From: Bacteroidales bacterium
GTDB lineage: Bacteria; Bacteroidota; Bacteroidia; Bacteroidales; F082
Reading direction: 5' to 3'
Assembly (NCBI GenBank): GCA_016936355.1
Contig: JAFGYB010000001.1
Span: forward strand, 164,500 to 228,499
Length of the DNA stretch: 64,000 bases
The notes under the pieces are model-generated. The model saw only the letters and a program-made list of their open reading frames with translations, ran no database searches and was not told the origin of the DNA. The position numbers and the translations under genes are program-made. Below, piece by piece: positions 9,030-17,802 of the stretch. The stretch's first letter is position 1. Every line of letters begins with the position of its first letter.

Positions 9030-9066
9030 TCGCACTGCTCCTGTACAGAGGGGCATTCAATTGCCG

Positions 9067-9095
9067 TTGCTTTGCCAAAAATTAATGTACATTTG
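9067..9095 (+). promoter_or_regulatory. Promoter of the LolD-type ATPase gene
   Basis: TTG at 9067-9069 is followed after 18 bp by TACATTTG at 9088-9095, matching the Bacteroidota -33/-7 pattern, 17 bp before the ATG at 9113. Confidence 0.6.
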
Positions 9096-9112
9096 TTTTT
9101 CAATTTAAACGA

Positions 9113-9775
9113 ATGATTCTTGCTGAAAACATCCATAAAACCTACGGTAGTGTAGCCGTATTGAAGGGAATTAATCTTCGTGTCAACAAAAGCGAAATTG
9201 TTTCCATTACCGGAGCCTCCGGTGCCGGAAAGTCCACCCTCCTTCAAATACTGGGCACTATTGAGAATGCCGATCAGGGGAGCCTCACCATTGATGGGAT
9301 CAATACCCGAAAACTGAAGGACAAAAGTTTGTCGGCTTTTCGTAACAAGCACATCGGTTTTGTATTTCAGTTTCATCATTTGTTACCCGAATTTACGGCC
9401 CTTGAAAATATATGTGTTCCTGCTTTTATAGCTGGTCAAAATAAGAAAGAAGCCGAGAAAAGAGCCTGGGAACTGTTGGATTTCATACAGCTGAAAGAGC
9501 GTGCCCATCACAAACCGGCCGCCCTTTCCGGAGGGGAACAGCAACGCATCGCTGTTGCACGGGCACTGATCAACAGGCCTTCGGTCATCTTTGCCGACGA
9601 GCCTTCGGGAAACCTGGATTCCAATGCTTCCAAAGCGCTTCATCAGTTGTTTCTCGACTTAAGAAAAGAATGGGGACATACATTTGTCATAGTGACCCAC
9701 AGCCCCGAACTGGCAGCTCTTACTGATCATCAGTTTATTATTCAGGACGGACTTATTGTCTCGGAAAATAATTAA
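9113..9775 (+). CDS. lolD: LolD/MacB-type ABC transporter ATP-binding protein
   Basis: The product has all nucleotide-binding motifs: Walker [10 protein letters not shown] (about residues 35-43), signature LSGGEQQR and Walker [14 protein letters not shown]. The ISGGEQQR/SGNLDS combination is typical of the LolD/MacB/FtsE branch, which drives lipoprotein release from the inner membrane or mechanotransmission. No permease gene is adjacent, so the LolC/E-type partner must be encoded elsewhere, which is common in Bacteroidota. The next gene, 35 bp downstream, encodes a secreted repeat protein and may be co-transcribed. The substrate is inferred from family only. Confidence 0.85.
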   Translation: MILAENIHKTYGSVAVLKGINLRVNKSEIVSITGASGAGKSTLLQILGTIENADQGSLTIDGINTRKLKDKSLSAFRNKHIGFVFQFHHLLPEFTALENICVPAFIAGQNKKEAEKRAWELLDFIQLKERAHHKPAALSGGEQQRIAVARALINRPSVIFADEPSGNLDSNASKALHQLFLDLRKEWGHTFVIVTHSPELAALTDHQFIIQDGLIVSENN

Positions 9776-9810
9776 GGGCCTGATACGTTTGATAAATGAG
9801 ATAAACTGAT

Positions 9811-12489
9811 ATGCACAGAGCCTTTTACAAGCTTTTTCTGTATTGCTTTATGACTACCCTGCTGTTGTCATCCCAACTCATTATGGGGCAAACAGCCCGC
9901 ACCTATCACGAAGCGATGCAAAAGGGAAAAGCAGAACTGGCACAAGGAAAGCTGATTGATGCAAAAGCATACTTTCTCATGGCCTTGCAGATGAAACCTG
10001 GCGACTCACTGGCCAATGCTCAGATCAAGGCTGTGGTCAATACATTAAAAAAGGAAGGGGAACACAAGGAAGTTTATTACCAATGGTTGGATCAGGGGGA
10101 TGCCTTTTTGAACAACGGAGCCCTGGATGCCGCCCGGCAAGCCTATGAAAAAGCATTGAACGTTCTGCCGGGTGACCCGTACGCCATAGGAAAGATCAAA
10201 CAGATAGACGCGCTCAAACAAGCTCAAAAGGACAAACTGCAGGCATACAACGATTTTATAAGCAAGGGGGATCTGCTTCTGCAAAACCATCAGTTCTCCC
10301 CTGCCCTGTTTGCATTCAAAAAAGCGGACAGTCTCTACCCGGACAAAAAACTTCCCAAAATTAAAATCCAGGCCACCCTTCAACGACAAAAAGAATACCA
10401 ACAAAAAACCAAACGGGCGGAACTACACATCAACAAAGCGAAACAGTACCTTTTGATCAAAGACTATCTGTCGGCTTTAAAAGAATTATACAAAGCCGAT
10501 TCATTGATTCCCGATAACCTTTCGCTGCAATCCCGGATCAGTCAGATTGCACCTCTGGCTCAAAAGCAAAGTAAATACAACCAATGGATTCAGGAAGGTG
10601 ATCAATTGTATCTGACGAAAAACTTCATGGCTGCCCGGATGAAATACCAGCAGGCAGTCAGAGTATGGCCTGAGCAGACCTATCCCGGAGATATGATCTC
10701 GCGCATCGACGCAAGGCTGCAACAGCAACGGGCTCATTTGGAGGAGAATTACCGGAAGGCTGTCCATCAGGCAGACAGTCTCTTCCGTCAATCAGACTGG
10801 GAAAATGCCCGTGCGGAATACAACCTGGCTTTGAATCTGAAACCGGACGAAGTTTATCCAAAGAATCAGATTCAGGCCATTGACAAAGCATTGCTGGCTC
10901 AAAAGGCCAAACAAATGGCTTTGTATGCTGGAATTATCCGGCGGGGAGACAGCCTTTTTAACCTGAAACAATTCATGACTTCCCGGAAGCTGTTTCAAAT
11001 GGCACAGGAGCTAAAACCCACCGATCCTTATCCCCCAAAAAGACTTAAAGAGATTGATGCCAAACTGGAACTGTTCCGGGCTGCTGAACGATTGAATACA
11101 CAATACAAGCAAGTGATTGCCACAGCCGACAGTTTATATCATTTACAACGCCTGAACGAAGCCATGGGACAGTACAACCGGGCATTAGAGTTAAAACCCT
11201 CTGAAGAATATCCACAGAGTCAGATTGACCTCATTAAAAAGGAACTGGTAGCAATAAAGAACCAAAAGGTCAACGATGAAAAATATGCCCTGCAAATGCA
11301 AAAGGGAACTGCTCTATTTGATCAAAGCAAATGGAATGAGGCTCTAACTGCTTTTCAGAAAGCACTGGCAATCAAACCCGGTGAAAAATCGCCCTCAGAT
11401 TATATCCGGCGAATCGACAGCATTCAGCAACAGCTGGTCATGCAGCACAATCTTGACAGTACGTACAGGAAATTTTTCGCTGAAGGTTCGCAGCAATTGA
11501 ATCTAAAAAAATACCAACAGGCTCTCCTGTCTTTTGAAGAAGCACAAAAATTAAAACCTGCTGAACCTGCTCCGGGACAAAAGATAACAGAGATTAAAAA
11601 TATTCTGGCTGAGATTAAACGCACGGCAGCTCTAAACGAACAGTATCAGGTTCTGATCTCCGCCGGTGATTCCCTACTGAAAGAAAAGCACTATGAACTA
11701 TCCCTTCAAAAGTATCAGGAAGCTCTAAAATTAAAGCCCGGTGAGCCCTATCCTCAAAACAAAATCAGTCAGATCAACACCACATTAATTCAATTGGCCA
11801 AAGAAAAAGAACAACGGTATAACAAAGCTGTTGCCGATGGGGATCGTTCATTCAAGAGTCAGGACTATAAAAATGCGCTGACGTCTTACCAAACAGCGCT
11901 CAGCATCAAACCAGATGCCACCTACCCGGCACAACAGATCAGTCAATGCAAGACACAATTAAGCATCCTGGCCCAACAGCTATTGAAACAATACCGTCAG
12001 GTTATGAGTGAAGCCGATCAGTATTATAACGGAAAGATTTTCGATCAGGCTATTGCTTCGTACAGAAAAGCCCATGAAATAATGCCGGATGAAACCCGTC
12101 CTGTTGAGATGATTCGTACAATCATGAAATACATCGAAGATCATGCTGTGGAGGATATCAGCAATCAAACGGTTCAATTGCAGGCTAACCAACGGAAAAC
12201 ATTTAAATTTAAACCTGTAAATGTTGCTGTGAGGGACAATAACTATGTGCTTATCAAAGCAAGAAATGTGGATGGAAAAGCCTTTAATGTTTTGTTTACT
12301 TACGGAAAAGATGGGGAAAGCAACGGTGGGTTTGTTCTTCAGGTTCCGGCCGGCAAAGCCAGCCATGAATTCATTATCCGGGTTGGAACTCAGTACAAAT
12401 GGTTTTCTGAAGACAACAACTGGATGTCCGTTTATCCGGAAAACAACCCGCTTGAAATCTCGCTCATCCGAATTTCAAAAGGTGACTAA
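9811..12489 (+). CDS. Secreted 13-repeat TPR-like protein with a C-terminal beta-domain
   Basis: After a signal peptide (about residues 1-29) the protein consists of about 13 consecutive modules of 57-60 residues. Each resembles a tetratricopeptide unit plus a helical spacer: a Y..a...AdsLy...k.yneAl..Y..AL pattern, then KPGEPYP and a basic QI..I...L helix. The last ~110 residues (from about 780) form a different, beta-rich domain of unknown family containing VLFTYGKDGESNGGF. This layout suggests a periplasmic or outer-membrane-associated scaffold. It could share a transcript with the LolD-type ATPase, but no function is known. The repeat count was read by eye. The stop overlaps the convergent DUF554 gene. 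Confidence 0.85.
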   Translation: MHRAFYKLFLYCFMTTLLLSSQLIMGQTARTYHEAMQKGKAELAQGKLIDAKAYFLMALQMKPGDSLANAQIKAVVNTLKKEGEHKEVYYQWLDQGDAFLNNGALDAARQAYEKALNVLPGDPYAIGKIKQIDALKQAQKDKLQAYNDFISKGDLLLQNHQFSPALFAFKKADSLYPDKKLPKIKIQATLQRQKEYQQKTKRAELHINKAKQYLLIKDYLSALKELYKADSLIPDNLSLQSRISQIAPLAQKQSKYNQWIQEGDQLYLTKNFMAARMKYQQAVRVWPEQTYPGDMISRIDARLQQQRAHLEENYRKAVHQADSLFRQSDWENARAEYNLALNLKPDEVYPKNQIQAIDKALLAQKAKQMALYAGIIRRGDSLFNLKQFMTSRKLFQMAQELKPTDPYPPKRLKEIDAKLELFRAAERLNTQYKQVIATADSLYHLQRLNEAMGQYNRALELKPSEEYPQSQIDLIKKELVAIKNQKVNDEKYALQMQKGTALFDQSKWNEALTAFQKALAIKPGEKSPSDYIRRIDSIQQQLVMQHNLDSTYRKFFAEGSQQLNLKKYQQALLSFEEAQKLKPAEPAPGQKITEIKNILAEIKRTAALNEQYQVLISAGDSLLKEKHYELSLQKYQEALKLKPGEPYPQNKISQINTTLIQLAKEKEQRYNKAVADGDRSFKSQDYKNALTSYQTALSIKPDATYPAQQISQCKTQLSILAQQLLKQYRQVMSEADQYYNGKIFDQAIASYRKAHEIMPDETRPVEMIRTIMKYIEDHAVEDISNQTVQLQANQRKTFKFKPVNVAVRDNNYVLIKARNVDGKAFNVLFTYGKDGESNGGFVLQVPAGKASHEFIIRVGTQYKWFSEDNNWMSVYPENNPLEISLIRISKGD

Positions 12490-13175
12490 ACGCCCACATT
12501 CGGGAAAAGCCAAAGCAGCAGGACAATCACTACCAGCGCGGGAAGCATGTTGATGACGTTGATTTTTTTGAGTCCCAAAATATCGATTCCTAAGCCCAAC
12601 AGCAAAACACCACCGGTGGCCGACAATTCCACAATCATCATTTGAGGAAAGAAATTTCCCATCCACATGGCCATCAGGGTAATGCCTCCCTGATAGATCA
12701 GCAAGGGAATAGCGGAGAACATCACACCGATCCCCAAACCCGATGCCAGTGCAATGGAAGAGAAACCGTCCATCAAGGATTTAATCAGCAACAGATGGGC
12801 ATTTCCGGTCATCCCCTCTTCAATTCCTCCCAGAATGGTCAACGATCCCATACAATAAAGCAGGAACGCGGTTAACAATCCGTCGGTAAAACGTTCATGA
12901 GCGCTTTTAAATTTCTTTTTGATCCAATTGGCAAAGCGTTCCATACCCCGGTCGAGGTGCAGTAGTTCGCCGATGAGCGATCCAAGGATCAAACTGAAAA
13001 CCAAATGCAATACATGGGTTGATTTTAGAGCCATACTCATCCCCAGGTATAAAGTAAACAAACCGATTACCTGGAAAAATATTTTGATAAAACGTTCCGG
13101 GAGGCGGCTTTTGAACAGGATACCCAGTGAGCTTCCCACCAGTACTGCGGCCACATTAACAAGTGTTCCGATCAT
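12486..13175 (-). CDS. DUF554 family membrane protein
   Basis: The opening MIGTLVNVAAVLVGSSLGILF and the following seven or so hydrophobic segments match DUF554 (YdfK/YqgA-type), a family of inner-membrane proteins sometimes proposed to be transporters. At 229 residues the length is typical. Its stop codon overlaps the stop of the convergent repeat-protein gene by two bases. It lies 12 bp downstream of yggS in the same direction and is probably the last gene of that operon. Confidence 0.9.
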   Translation of the reverse strand: MIGTLVNVAAVLVGSSLGILFKSRLPERFIKIFFQVIGLFTLYLGMSMALKSTHVLHLVFSLILGSLIGELLHLDRGMERFANWIKKKFKSAHERFTDGLLTAFLLYCMGSLTILGGIEEGMTGNAHLLLIKSLMDGFSSIALASGLGIGVMFSAIPLLIYQGGITLMAMWMGNFFPQMMIVELSATGGVLLLGLGIDILGLKKINVINMLPALVVIVLLLWLFPNVGV

Positions 13176-13187
13176 AAATTTTAAATG

Positions 13188-13853
13188 TCAATAGCGGGCC
13201 CCGAAAATGCCGGACCCAACACGCACAAGAGTAGCTCCTTCCTCAACAGCTATGGGATAGTCACCCGACATACCCATGCTTACTTCTTTGAAATATTCCT
13301 TGTCGGAAAAATATTGTTGTTTCAACTGATCAAAAATCATTTTCAGGGAATGAAATTCACTTTTGATTTGTTCCGTATCCTCTGTGAAGGTTGCCATGCC
13401 CATCACACCGCAAATTCTGATGTGTTTCAGTTCTCCAAAGCCATCCGATTTTAGTATTTCTTCTGCATCCTGTACTGAAAGTCCATATTTGGATTCTTCG
13501 CGGGCAATATGAAACTCCAGCAAACAATCAATCACCCGGTTGTTTTTCGCAGCCTGTTTATCAATTTCTTTCAGAAGTTTCAGGCTGTCCACAGCATGGA
13601 TCAATGTTACGAACGGAGCAATATATTTTACTTTATTGGTTTGTAAATGACCGATAAAATGCCATTGAATGTCATTGGGCAATTGAGGCTGTTTCGCAGC
13701 CAGTTCCTGGGCTTTGTTTTCACCAAACAACCGTTGCCCGGTGTCATAGGCCTGTTGTATTGCTTCCACGGGTTTGGTCTTGGAAACGGCAACCAATTGC
13801 ACTCCTTCGGGGAGTGTTTCCAACACAGTCGAAATATTTTTCTGAATGTCCAT
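13188..13853 (-). CDS. YggS/PLPBP family pyridoxal phosphate homeostasis protein
   Basis: The single alanine-racemase-like barrel domain has the PLP-binding lysine in QLVAVSKTKP (about residue 26) and the family motifs FGENKAQEL, WHFIGHLQTNK and the C-terminal SMGMSGDYPIAVEEGATLVRVGSGIFG. YggS proteins bind PLP and buffer its free pool, affecting amino-acid metabolism; no catalytic activity is established. Its ATG overlaps the stop of the upstream nucleotidyltransferase gene by one base (TAATG), implying translational coupling. Confidence 0.95.
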   Translation of the reverse strand: MDIQKNISTVLETLPEGVQLVAVSKTKPVEAIQQAYDTGQRLFGENKAQELAAKQPQLPNDIQWHFIGHLQTNKVKYIAPFVTLIHAVDSLKLLKEIDKQAAKNNRVIDCLLEFHIAREESKYGLSVQDAEEILKSDGFGELKHIRICGVMGMATFTEDTEQIKSEFHSLKMIFDQLKQQYFSDKEYFKEVSMGMSGDYPIAVEEGATLVRVGSGIFGARY

Positions 13854-14752
13854 TAGCTCCAGAGATTTTCAGGATAACGGCCTTCGGCAATCATCTCACG
13901 AACTTTTTGCATGGTTTCTTCTTTGTCTTCACGATAGGTAACTCCAAACCAGTGGTCGCGGCTTTCCAGCACTTTTACACTGGCTTCTTTGTTGTTGATC
14001 AACAGATTCGTTACATAAGGAATATAGAACTCTGCCTTTATGTTTTGTGCATTATCGCGGACAAAATCAGCAAAAAAAGTTCCCGATTGTTCAAAATATT
14101 TAGGGGTAAAGCCCCAGAAATTCATGGAAACCCATGAATTTTCATCCAGTTCAATGGGTGTTTTTTCTCCTTGATCCAATACCTGGTTTCCTTTTCTGAT
14201 GATCTTTGTCCGTTCCACAACATCGGTCAGCAAGCCCTGTTCTACCTCACAAATACCGCGGGAAACACTTCCGTTTTCAGAGAGGGTATTTTTCAACTGA
14301 AAGCCAACCATCGCATAGGCTGTGTCCTGAAGGGCCAACGTTGACAAATGGTTGTACATCACCTGAAAAGCTTCCCTGCCATAGAAGTCATCGGCATTTA
14401 TTACAGCAAAGGGTTCGTGAATAATATTCCTTGCAGCCAGAACAGCATGTCCTGTACCCCAGGGTTTCACTCGTTCAGGATTAAAACTCAGTCCTTCGGG
14501 AATGTCGCGCAAATCCTGGATCACATAGTCGGTATCGATCTTCCCCTTCAGTCGATCTTCGTAAACTTCTTTAAATTCCTGTTCGATTTTTGCATTGATC
14601 ACAAATACCACACGACCGAATCCGGCACTCAGCGCATCAAAAACCGAATAATCGATGATATTTTCCCCGGACGGACCGATGGGGTCCATCTGTTTTACCC
14701 CTCCATAGCGACTTCCGAGTCCGGCAGCCAAAATCAACAAAGTTGGTTTCAT
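13853..14752 (-). CDS. Sugar-phosphate nucleotidyltransferase family protein
   Basis: The N-terminal LLILAAGLGSRYGGVKQMDPIG is the nucleotide-binding signature (GxGxRxG...K) of the NTP_transferase superfamily. VINADDFYGREAF supplies the metal-binding Asp. The protein is longer (about 299 aa) than simple pyrophosphorylases but has no acyltransferase hexapeptide repeats. The sugar and NTP cannot be assigned. The in-frame ATG at 14776 is eight codons upstream; the start at 14752 is preferred because it begins directly with the conserved strand. It forms an operon with yggS and possibly the DUF554 gene. Confidence 0.85.
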   Translation of the reverse strand: MKPTLLILAAGLGSRYGGVKQMDPIGPSGENIIDYSVFDALSAGFGRVVFVINAKIEQEFKEVYEDRLKGKIDTDYVIQDLRDIPEGLSFNPERVKPWGTGHAVLAARNIIHEPFAVINADDFYGREAFQVMYNHLSTLALQDTAYAMVGFQLKNTLSENGSVSRGICEVEQGLLTDVVERTKIIRKGNQVLDQGEKTPIELDENSWVSMNFWGFTPKYFEQSGTFFADFVRDNAQNIKAEFYIPYVTNLLINNKEASVKVLESRDHWFGVTYREDKEETMQKVREMIAEGRYPENLWS

Positions 14753-14865
14753 ACAAGCTTCTCTTTTAATTTTCAATGAATTACAAATTATTTTTCAGCA
14801 GATACCACAGCTGAAATTTGTGGCTGCAAGATAGTGAAAATGAAACAAAATATTGAGTCTGCCCG

Positions 14866-14896
14866 TTGGGAACACAGGCAGAAATATCTACTTTTG
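14866..14896 (+). promoter_or_regulatory. Promoter of the small lipoprotein gene (near-leaderless)
   Basis: TTG (14866-14868) and TACTTTTG (14889-14896) are separated by 20 bp. The lipoprotein ATG at 14901 is only 4 bp past the -7 box, so transcription probably begins at or very near the start codon. Confidence 0.55.
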
Positions 14897-14900
14897 CGGG

Positions 14901-15245
14901 ATGAAGCTCAAAACTGCAGCCGGTATTATTATTCTGGGACTGGGGATGATTCTCTTGGGAAGTTGCCAGAAAGTGCTTTCCGGAACCGGATATGTGTATG
15001 ATAAATCCACCCGCAAACCGATTGATGGGGCTATGGTCAGAGCCTATCTGGATACTCCTTCCCCCGACGCTTATGTAATGACGACCTACAGCGGCACCGA
15101 CGGCGGATATTACGTTTACACACAACCTTATACCTGTACAGGAACCTGCCCCAAAGTTATTGTGGAAATTTCGAAAACCGGTTACAACGCGGCCATTGTA
15201 TCCAGTCCGAATAACGATACAACCTTTCTACAGGCGTCCCGCTAA
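14901..15245 (+). CDS. Small lipoprotein with carboxypeptidase-regulatory-like fold
   Basis: Starting at the ATG at 14901, the product opens with a lipoprotein signal ending in the lipobox LLGSC (Cys about residue 22). The rest is a single beta-sandwich, TGYVYDKSTRKPIDGAMVRAY through TDGGYYVYT, typical of carboxypeptidase D regulatory/SusC-plug-like domains. An upstream in-frame ATG at 14853 was rejected because the promoter lies between the two and only the shorter form begins with a proper signal. Function is unknown. The last codon overlaps the convergent gene at 15242. Confidence 0.75.
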   Translation: MKLKTAAGIIILGLGMILLGSCQKVLSGTGYVYDKSTRKPIDGAMVRAYLDTPSPDAYVMTTYSGTDGGYYVYTQPYTCTGTCPKVIVEISKTGYNAAIVSSPNNDTTFLQASR

Positions 15246-16540
15246 TTATTTTCTGACCGCCTCCAGCGTTTCAGTTTCCGGCTGATCTTCTTGATGGCAC
15301 TTTCGATGGATGCTTCCGGTTCAATGATGTTATTTGCACCCCAGAAAGCCGGATCTTCAAATGCAGAAACCTTGTCAGTAAAGAAATCGCGTGATTTGAT
15401 CCGTTCGCTGAACTTGGGTTTCACCACATTGTTTCTGTCAATATCAGTAACGGCAGCTTCGGAAACAATTGTGTAGTTGGAAGCAAACCATTTTTTCTTC
15501 CATTTAAATTTAAACTCACTTTCAGCTCGCACATAGTTCAGATACCACATTGAACCTATTTTACGGTACTTGATGTAATAATTTGCACTCAGTAACTCGG
15601 CTTTCAGGCCGGCGGGTTTCTTTTTGATGAAATAGGGCAACACATCATCCAGTTTGTTTTTGGCAACTTCAAACTGAAAGCTAACGAAGGCCAGACTCTT
15701 TGCATCGAGATAAATACTGCCGTTATAAAAAGCATAGTGTGAAGTATCACTTTGCGTGAAGTTAATCTCATAAGTTTCGCGTCCATCCAGAAAGACAATT
15801 CCTCCCACTCTGTAATGATAATCCATGAACATGTCGGGTGAAAGGACCTGACCCGGATATTTCACCAGATCGAGATAAGAAAGCATTAAAGGGCCTCCCT
15901 GTAGTTTTACCAGCAGTGTGTCCATGTTTTTCACAGCCTGACTTTTCCTACCCTTAAAAATGGTGGTTCGGTCGTTGTCGAGAATGTTGGTGTAGGACGA
16001 CTTGTACACATTCAACACCGCCTCTCCTACCGAAACAAAGGAATGATTCTTTTTTATGGATTCCCGATAAAATGTGGTCAGCATCATGGGGTTGTGCGGA
16101 TAATTATCCGGAATCCTCGACAGCGCATTCCGGATCAGATCCAACGCATTTAAATGCCGGATTACTACTTCATTCAAGGGAATAACAGCCGGTGTCAGTT
16201 CCAGAATGTTTTTCTCTTCGGTAAGCTTACTGATGGGGACAAAAAGGGTCTTGTATCCAAGACTGCTGATCCCGATTTTTCCTAACATATGAGCGATCGG
16301 AACTTTCAATAAAAAATCACCGTCGGAATTAGTGACCGTACCAATGGTGGTTCCATCAATGTATACCGTAGCAAAAATGACCGGACTCTTATCGTCTGCA
16401 TTTTTCACTACCCCTTTAAAAGTCTGGAATTTTTGATTGTTCTGATTTTCCTGAGCCCAGGATGCATTTGAAAGAGTCAGAATAAACAGTAACAGAAATG
16501 AACTGCACAGATACGAGCATTGGATGCTTAACTTTTTCAT
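15242..16540 (-). CDS. Carboxypeptidase-like regulatory domain outer-membrane protein
   Basis: A signal peptide (about residues 1-30) precedes a CarboxypepD_reg-like domain (FKGVVKNADDKSPVIFATVYI...NSDGDFLLKVP). A ~300-residue region related to the DUF5686/TonB-plug-associated family follows, with LIRNALSRIPDNYPHNPMMLTTFYRE. Such proteins are common in Bacteroidota and probably sit at the outer membrane. An ATG at 16558 (six codons upstream) is possible, but a -7 box at 16570-16563 would put the transcript start at that codon, so 16540 is chosen. The basic C-terminus ends in KISRKLKRWRR. Confidence 0.8.
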   Translation of the reverse strand: MKKLSIQCSYLCSSFLLLFILTLSNASWAQENQNNQKFQTFKGVVKNADDKSPVIFATVYIDGTTIGTVTNSDGDFLLKVPIAHMLGKIGISSLGYKTLFVPISKLTEEKNILELTPAVIPLNEVVIRHLNALDLIRNALSRIPDNYPHNPMMLTTFYRESIKKNHSFVSVGEAVLNVYKSSYTNILDNDRTTIFKGRKSQAVKNMDTLLVKLQGGPLMLSYLDLVKYPGQVLSPDMFMDYHYRVGGIVFLDGRETYEINFTQSDTSHYAFYNGSIYLDAKSLAFVSFQFEVAKNKLDDVLPYFIKKKPAGLKAELLSANYYIKYRKIGSMWYLNYVRAESEFKFKWKKKWFASNYTIVSEAAVTDIDRNNVVKPKFSERIKSRDFFTDKVSAFEDPAFWGANNIIEPEASIESAIKKISRKLKRWRRSENN

Positions 16541-16562
16541 TGTTTTAAGGTTTTTCAAACAA

Positions 16563-16570
16563 CAAACTTA
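16563..16570 (-). promoter_or_regulatory. -7 box for the carboxypeptidase-regulatory-domain gene
   Basis: On the minus strand it reads TAAGTTTG (TAnnTTTG). No clear -33 box is seen. The position argues for the downstream start at 16540. Confidence 0.45.
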
Positions 16571-16690
16571 ATTACCAAAGAGTGAGTTTTCCTTCCCTAC
16601 GATCCGCCGGAGTGATACAAAATTAACTTTTTTATTATCCAAATACAATCGAAAACAATAAATTAAGAAGCCTGACATTCCTCGCATTGA

Positions 16691-16729
16691 GAAAATAAAA
16701 AAGGCCGCAGCAAGAATACTACAGCCTTT
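16691..16729 (-). terminator. Terminator of the NfnAB-DHOD-like operon
   Basis: On the minus strand AAAGGC (16729-16724) pairs with GCCTTT (16705-16700) across an 18-nt loop that may pair further, followed by a T-rich tail. It lies 20 bp after the stop of the dihydroorotate-dehydrogenase-like gene. Confidence 0.65.
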
Positions 16730-16749
16730 TCTTCAGTGCTCTTTTCAGA

Positions 16750-17748
16750 TTATTTAATGTCGCTGAAATACTTCATAAACTGCATTCTTTCATAAACATC
16801 AGGATTTTCTGTGGAAGCCTGACTCAATTTTCCACGGAACTGATCCACATAGTTAAATCCTTTGCCTTCCATCCATTCATCCACAAATTTCAACAGGTCC
16901 AGCACATAGGTCAGTCCGTGCTGATAGAAAGCAGATGCTACCTGCACCACAGTGGCACCGGCCAGCAATTGCTTAATAACCGCTTCCCCATCGTGAATAC
17001 CGGTAGAAGCGGCCAAGCTCATGTTCACCCGTTGGTGCATAATAGCCATCCAGCGAAGTACATTCCCCATATCAGAAGCGTGACTCAACACATCGGTAGG
17101 AGTTACTTTCATGGTATGGATGTCGATGTCGGGATTGGCGAAACGGTTAAACAATACCACACCTTCCGCACCGTTGGCTTCCAGGTTTTTGATCACTTTA
17201 CCCAGGTTGGAGAAGTAAGGACTTATTTTAACGGATACAGGAAGTTTGACCTGTTCTTTGACCTTTTTCAGGATGTCGTAGTAGACATTTTCATTGTCAC
17301 CACATTCTTTATCCTGGTTGAACGGCATTACAAAAATATTCAATTCGAGTGCATCGGCTCCGGCCTGTTCAATTTCACGGGCAAAAGATGTCCATTCCAT
17401 TCCGGTGATTGCATTGATGCTGGCAATAATCGGGATATCGGTCTTTTCCTTAGCAGATTGAATCAGGTTCAAATAACCGGTGAGTTCTTTTTCTTTAACA
17501 TGAACATCAATATAATCGAGCGTTTCACTATAGTCAGCATAGGTCATTTCGTCTTTCTGAGCCTGTTTAATCCGGTAATCGGCTTCCAGTAAAATCTGCT
17601 CTTCAAAAATAGATTTCAGCACAACGGCTCCTACTCCGTTTCGATCCAGTTCAACAATGTTCTTTAATGAATCGGTAAGTCCCGAGCTGGCTGCAACAAT
17701 AGGATTTCTAAGATTGAGTCCCAGATATTTCGTATTAAGGTCTGCCAT
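16750..17748 (-). CDS. Dihydroorotate dehydrogenase-like flavoprotein
   Basis: This TIM-barrel FMN protein resembles PyrD/dihydropyrimidine dehydrogenase. It starts LNTKYLGLNLRNPIVAASSGLT, has substrate-side VKISPYFSNL and phosphate-binding LLAGATVVQVASAFYQHG near the C-terminus. It is annotated in many Bacteroidota as a DHOD-like protein distinct from the true pyrimidine enzyme. It lies 54 bp downstream of the NfnB-like gene in the same direction. Linkage to the electron-bifurcating pair suggests it shares reduced ferredoxin or NADPH, but its substrate is unknown. Confidence 0.85.
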   Translation of the reverse strand: MADLNTKYLGLNLRNPIVAASSGLTDSLKNIVELDRNGVGAVVLKSIFEEQILLEADYRIKQAQKDEMTYADYSETLDYIDVHVKEKELTGYLNLIQSAKEKTDIPIIASINAITGMEWTSFAREIEQAGADALELNIFVMPFNQDKECGDNENVYYDILKKVKEQVKLPVSVKISPYFSNLGKVIKNLEANGAEGVVLFNRFANPDIDIHTMKVTPTDVLSHASDMGNVLRWMAIMHQRVNMSLAASTGIHDGEAVIKQLLAGATVVQVASAFYQHGLTYVLDLLKFVDEWMEGKGFNYVDQFRGKLSQASTENPDVYERMQFMKYFSDIK

Positions 17749-17802
17749 GATATTTTTTTGTTTTAAATGTAATCAATTTATTTAGTTACAGGTGTGCAGC
17801 GC

